NCBI GenBank assembly: GCA_021792115.1
Contig: JAJYVI010000011.1
Location: 1-16,303, forward strand
Length of the DNA stretch: 16,303 nt
Direction: 5' to 3'
Source: Microcaldota archaeon
GTDB taxonomy: Archaea > Micrarchaeota > Micrarchaeia > Micrarchaeales > Micrarchaeaceae
In this document: positions 13,587 to 16,303 of the stretch, piece after piece
Layout: each line of letters begins with the position of its first letter
How positions within the stretch are numbered: position 1 is the stretch's first letter
Notes under the pieces: model-generated
Database searches by the model: none
Seen by the model: only the letters and a program-made list of their open reading frames with translations
What the model was told of the DNA's origin: nothing
Program-made: the position numbers and the translations under genes

Positions 13587-14816
13587 ATGACAACTTACAC
13601 CTGCCCTTTATGTAACCAGCCAGTTTCTAGTTCTCTGTACATAAAGATAACTGGCATCTGGAAGGTAAGAGAACGTGAGATGGCTAAGATAAAGGGCGAG
13701 AGAGCCGAGCTAAAGAAGAAGGAAGCGCAGTTCAAGCTTCAGAAAGCCAAGCTTGTAAAGGACACTGCCCGCAAAATAACCAAGCAATACCAGACTAAAT
13801 TTAATCTGCTGAAACAGAATGAGCAAAAGGTAAAAGTAGCAGCTGATAAGAGGATAGCAGCCGCAATAAAGGCGGCTCATAGCAAAGCCGAGCTTAGGAG
13901 CAAGGTGCAGATGGCCATGCTGGAAAAGAAAATGACCACATCAATGAAGAGGCAATCTAAGGCTGCGCAAATTGAGGCTAGAGCGGAAGCAAAGTTGAAA
14001 TTCAAAGGCATAGAGCGCACTCTTAAAGCTAATGTCATGGCGTTCAAGGCTGAAAGCAAGAAATTGCATTCCCAAAATATGAAACAGGAGGCGCAGATAG
14101 AGAGACTACAAAAACAATTGGAAGATCAAGCAACACCGCAAATGGAAGGGTTTCTATTTGAAAAGGAACTGATGAAAGAATTGCAGAAGAAGTTTCCAGA
14201 AGATAAATTCGTGAATACTGGTAAAGGTGGAGATGTTATCCAGAGCGTAGTAAAAGACAAAGAAGTAATAGGAACTATCGTGTATGAGTGCAAGAAGGTA
14301 AAAAACTATTCATCAAAGCATGTCAAACAGACATGGGACGCACAGCGTAAGAGAAAAGCAGAGTTTGGTGTTCTTGTAACCAACGCTATGAAAAAAGGGA
14401 CTAACGGCTTTTTCATAGAAAGAGGCGTGCTTGTTGTTCATGGTACGGCGGTCTTATACGTAGCAGGAATGCTTAGAAGACAAATTGTCCAACTGTCAGA
14501 AATGAAGCTAGGGCAGGCTCAGAGAGAAAAGGCAGTTAAAAACATTCTCAACTACTTGGAAAGTCCAGACTTTACCAACTCTGTCTCATCAATAGTGCAA
14601 GATAGCATAATACTACATAAAGGGCTTATAGATGAGATAAAGAAGCACTTTAAAGTATGGAAAGAACGGAACGAGCTTTATTCTAGGATTAACTTGGAGG
14701 CTAGGTCGATAGAAGGCAATACTAAAACGCTTCTTAGAGGCAAAGAAAAAGAGGGTAAGAAAATAGAGGACTTTCCGGCTTTGCCAGAACTGCCAGATGT
14801 AAAAGAAGAGAGCTAA
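13587..14816 (+). CDS. CxxC-coiled-coil-DUF2130 protein, predicted PD-(D/E)xK nuclease
   Basis: 409 residues. The N-terminus is a half zinc-ribbon C6-P-L-C9 (no second CxxC). A Lys/Glu/Ala-rich coiled coil covers about 27-180, then the DUF2130 domain begins at MEGFLFEKEL (186-195). The predicted nuclease core reads Glu194, G-G-D216, Y-E234-C-K236-K, then a helix with SSKHVKQTWDAQRKRKAEFG and strands GVLVTNAM and GVLVVHG. The D-x17-ExK layout fits a PD-(D/E)xK fold, as in RmuC-like proteins. The probable role is DNA cleavage. A further helical tail runs to the end. It starts 7 bases after the previous gene. Codons look richer in G+C than its AT-rich neighbours, so it may have joined the operon separately. 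Confidence 0.82.
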   Translation: MTTYTCPLCNQPVSSSLYIKITGIWKVREREMAKIKGERAELKKKEAQFKLQKAKLVKDTARKITKQYQTKFNLLKQNEQKVKVAADKRIAAAIKAAHSKAELRSKVQMAMLEKKMTTSMKRQSKAAQIEARAEAKLKFKGIERTLKANVMAFKAESKKLHSQNMKQEAQIERLQKQLEDQATPQMEGFLFEKELMKELQKKFPEDKFVNTGKGGDVIQSVVKDKEVIGTIVYECKKVKNYSSKHVKQTWDAQRKRKAEFGVLVTNAMKKGTNGFFIERGVLVVHGTAVLYVAGMLRRQIVQLSEMKLGQAQREKAVKNILNYLESPDFTNSVSSIVQDSIILHKGLIDEIKKHFKVWKERNELYSRINLEARSIEGNTKTLLRGKEKEGKKIEDFPALPELPDVKEES

Positions 14817-14853
14817 TGCAAGATTAATTTGTTGCACTTAAAATGTGAATTAA

Positions 14854-15588
14854 ATGGATAAATACACAATTTTAAATGAATTAGATAATCTTATATATAA
14901 ATGTAAACTAATTTTAGATAACCCCATAGCTATTAACTTAGGAGAGAGAAAAAAGTTAAGCGACGATATAATAAATTTCCTTTCGCGTTCAGGTATTCTA
15001 TCTGAAGATAGATATATCGATGCAATTAACACAGATCTCCCTTTTGGAGAAACCACCGCTACATATATTAAAAAAACTAAAAATATGCTTGAGGTGTTAC
15101 AATATTTACGCAATAAAGTTGAACCTCAACTGCCTAAAAAGTATAATAATCCCATTAACGCACCAGATATAATGGAAAAGCGTGATATATTTATCTGTTA
15201 TGTAGTAGAAGATAGAAAAGAAATAGCTATACCGTTAGCATCAGCGTTTATGAATAGCGATATTAGTATTTGGTTTGATAGATATGAATTAGAGTGGGGA
15301 GATAATTGGGTCGAGGAGATTGAAAAGGGTCTTGCAATATCTAGATATGGTATTGTTATAATATCAAAAAATTTTTTGGCAAAAGACGAAGGCTGGGCGA
15401 GAAAAAATGAATTAAGTGCTCTTTTAAATAAAGATAATATTCTACCAATATGGTATGGTGTTTCTGACAAAGATGTAAAACAAAAATTACCTACTATCGC
15501 GACAAGACAAGCTATATCAATATCTTCAGCATCAGAGGTGTCTATTATTGTTGATGCAGTCCAAAAGAAATTAAATAAAATAGAATAG
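14854..15588 (+). CDS. TIR-domain protein, predicted NAD-cleaving effector
   Basis: 244 residues. The N-terminal helical region (1-105) is unrecognised and may be a sensing or oligomerisation domain. The TIR domain follows from about 109: strand KRDIFICYVVED, the SIWFDRYELEWGDNW block (138-152) equivalent to the usual 'G..vw.D...l..Gd.w', EIEKGLAISRYGIVIIS, and GWARKNELSAL with the candidate catalytic Glu186. Bacterial and archaeal TIR domains of this type often hydrolyse NAD+ or make signalling nucleotides during abortive infection. It is 37 bases after the DUF2130 gene on the same strand. The first strand lacks the common S-H/Y-A pattern (it is C-Y-V-V), a divergent version. Strongly AT-rich. 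Confidence 0.88.
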   Translation: MDKYTILNELDNLIYKCKLILDNPIAINLGERKKLSDDIINFLSRSGILSEDRYIDAINTDLPFGETTATYIKKTKNMLEVLQYLRNKVEPQLPKKYNNPINAPDIMEKRDIFICYVVEDRKEIAIPLASAFMNSDISIWFDRYELEWGDNWVEEIEKGLAISRYGIVIISKNFLAKDEGWARKNELSALLNKDNILPIWYGVSDKDVKQKLPTIATRQAISISSASEVSIIVDAVQKKLNKIE

Positions 15589-15605
15589 ACATTAATAAAT
15601 TACTA

Positions 15606-15621
15606 GGAAACCGATTTAAAC
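15606..15621 (+). promoter_or_regulatory. BRE/TATA-like promoter after the TIR gene
   Basis: GGAAACCGATTTAAAC resembles an archaeal B-recognition element followed by TTTAAA. It lies 18 bases after the TIR stop and would start a transcript near 15645, giving a leader of about 95 nt before ATG 15739. The leader includes the self-complementary GGGGCCCC (about 15719-15726). It suggests that the small membrane protein is transcribed separately from the TIR operon. Confidence 0.35.
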
Positions 15622-15738
15622 ATAAACATTTAAGTTCTGGAATTCCTTGCTTCCGGGTATATTTCATCAGCCTACAATTAGTAGCATTAACCAGAATTTA
15701 GATTGTAAAGCCTTATCGGGGCCCCAAATAGCTTCGCA

Positions 15739-15918
15739 ATGGCAGCTAATTGCTATTCTCCATTATTTGGTATGGGTATACTAGTTTTTATATTTGGAAT
15801 AATGTATACTCTGGTTGTAATAATTAGTGTCAAGAATTGGAAGGTGGGGGCTATTTTATATGTGACTGGGTTTTTAATCAGGGTAGTAATTACTACAATA
15901 GGCTATCGAAAGAAGTAA
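15739..15918 (+). CDS. 59-aa two-helix membrane protein (hypothetical)
   Basis: ATG 15739 to TAA 15916-15918. Two hydrophobic segments, around residues 9-31 (FGMGILVFIFGIMYTLVVI) and 37-55 (GAILYVTGFLIRVVITTIG), are separated by a short turn S-V-K-N-W-K and end in the basic tail YRKK. The composition and hairpin topology look like a genuine small membrane protein. There is no strong Shine-Dalgarno. It sits between the TIR gene and an unknown gene. Small membrane proteins are often pore-forming effectors or anchors in defence loci, but nothing here proves that role. Confidence 0.5.
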   Translation: MAANCYSPLFGMGILVFIFGIMYTLVVIISVKNWKVGAILYVTGFLIRVVITTIGYRKK

Positions 15919-15947
15919 TAGAGGGCAAATATTCAAACAAATTCGTA

Positions 15948-16303
15948 ATGGGCAAGCTGGCATTGACATCGCCGTTTGTTCTACAACGTTTTAGACGCAC
16001 AAACAAGGACAAGAGGCTAAAGCCATTCAACTTTGTTATCGTTGGGATAGGGCATAGACTAGACACTTCAACCAGAGAACCAATAATACCTCTATTGGCT
16101 TTCACTAAAAACACAGATATCGTGCCGTTTACTCCATTTACTGATTACAAAACTGGCAAAGAGTATAATGACAAAACACAGTTTTATTGGAAACCGTTTT
16201 CAGAATTCCTCTTTATCTACATGGATCATAATGATGGTAAGTACGATGGAGATATAGGAGAGCTAAGAAGGAAACAAATCGTTATCAGCGACATTGAACA
16301 CAT
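15948..16303 (+). CDS. Unknown protein, N-terminal part (3' truncated by window edge)
   Basis: The frame is open from 15891 (after a stop at 15888-15890) to the window end. ATG 15948 is the first ATG; GAGGG lies about 23 bases upstream, so the start is uncertain. 118 codons are visible. The sequence is soluble, with LTSPFVLQRFRRTNKD, FNFVIVGIGHRL, PIIPLLAFTKN, FTPFTDYKTGKEY, YWKPFSEFLFIYMDH, and GELRRKQIVIS at the edge. The recurring aromatic/Pro/Lys text looks like a conserved family, but I cannot name it. Whether it belongs to the defence-like operon or to the next module is undecided. Confidence 0.6.
   Translation, partial: MGKLALTSPFVLQRFRRTNKDKRLKPFNFVIVGIGHRLDTSTREPIIPLLAFTKNTDIVPFTPFTDYKTGKEYNDKTQFYWKPFSEFLFIYMDHNDGKYDGDIGELRRKQIVISDIEH

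Noticed and set aside
15589..15738. Riboswitch or small RNA in the leader after the TIR gene
   Set aside because: A promoter-like BRE/TATA and GGGGCCCC are present, but I could not build a convincing conserved fold, so I report only the promoter.
10006..16303. Integrase and att direct repeats completing a tRNA-Glu-integrated element
   Set aside because: I looked for an integrase-type Tyr recombinase and for a repeat of the tRNA 3' end and found neither in the window.
1..16303. CRISPR array or tandem repeat array
   Set aside because: No regularly spaced repeats are seen; AAATAAAT-type runs near 8700-8760 are simple low-complexity sequence.

Overview
The window reads as part of an archaeal chromosome, most likely a small-genome DPANN/ARMAN-like archaeon. 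The basis is: a pyruvoyl-dependent arginine decarboxylase and a DUF373 membrane protein, both archaea-typical; a tRNA-Leu carrying a 12-nt non-canonical intron with a relaxed bulge-helix-bulge; TATA-box promoters; and Shine-Dalgarno sites of the GGTG(A/G)T type. DNA is AT-rich, with many short operons and genes of unknown function. The lineage is an inference; no rRNA is present.

Layout. (a) 1-1482: the C-terminal end of a MacB/FtsX-type ABC permease, convergent with pdaD on the minus strand. (b) 1483-1998: a gene-poor stretch with a possible 43-aa membrane peptide and the intron-bearing tRNA-Leu(CAA). (c) 1999-4973: a co-directional cluster of a C39-like (DUF3335-type) papain-fold protein lacking its cysteine, a 41-aa Cys/His-rich peptide, a glutamine-synthetase-like amidoligase (Amidoligase_2) and an HExxH metallopeptidase. 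This looks like an amide-ligation/peptide-modification locus. It ends at a gene remnant (4974-5177). (d) 5245-9945: ordinary archaeal genes: DUF373 (minus), a YbjQ/UPF0145 protein, a sequon-rich membrane protein, a XRE-type regulator, a four-helix membrane protein and thymidylate kinase. The tmk stop codon lies inside the tRNA-Glu(UUC) gene at 9931-10005.

(e) 10006-16303: an AT-rich accessory region directly downstream of tRNA-Glu. It holds a weak minus-strand membrane ORF, a multiply frameshifted transposase remnant, then a tight plus-strand operon: a small 77-aa protein, a GHKL (MORC/MutL-like) ATPase, an unknown helical protein, a CxxC-coiled-coil-DUF2130 PD-(D/E)xK protein and a TIR-domain protein. 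It is followed by a 59-aa two-helix membrane protein and a truncated unknown ORF. An ATP-driven GHKL sensor/clamp, a predicted nuclease and a predicted NAD-cleaving TIR effector in one operon at a tRNA-bounded island make this the best candidate for an undescribed anti-virus or anti-plasmid defence system.

The two notable systems are therefore the amidoligase cluster (c) and the GHKL-DUF2130-TIR operon (e). All family assignments come from reading motifs by eye; no database search was run.
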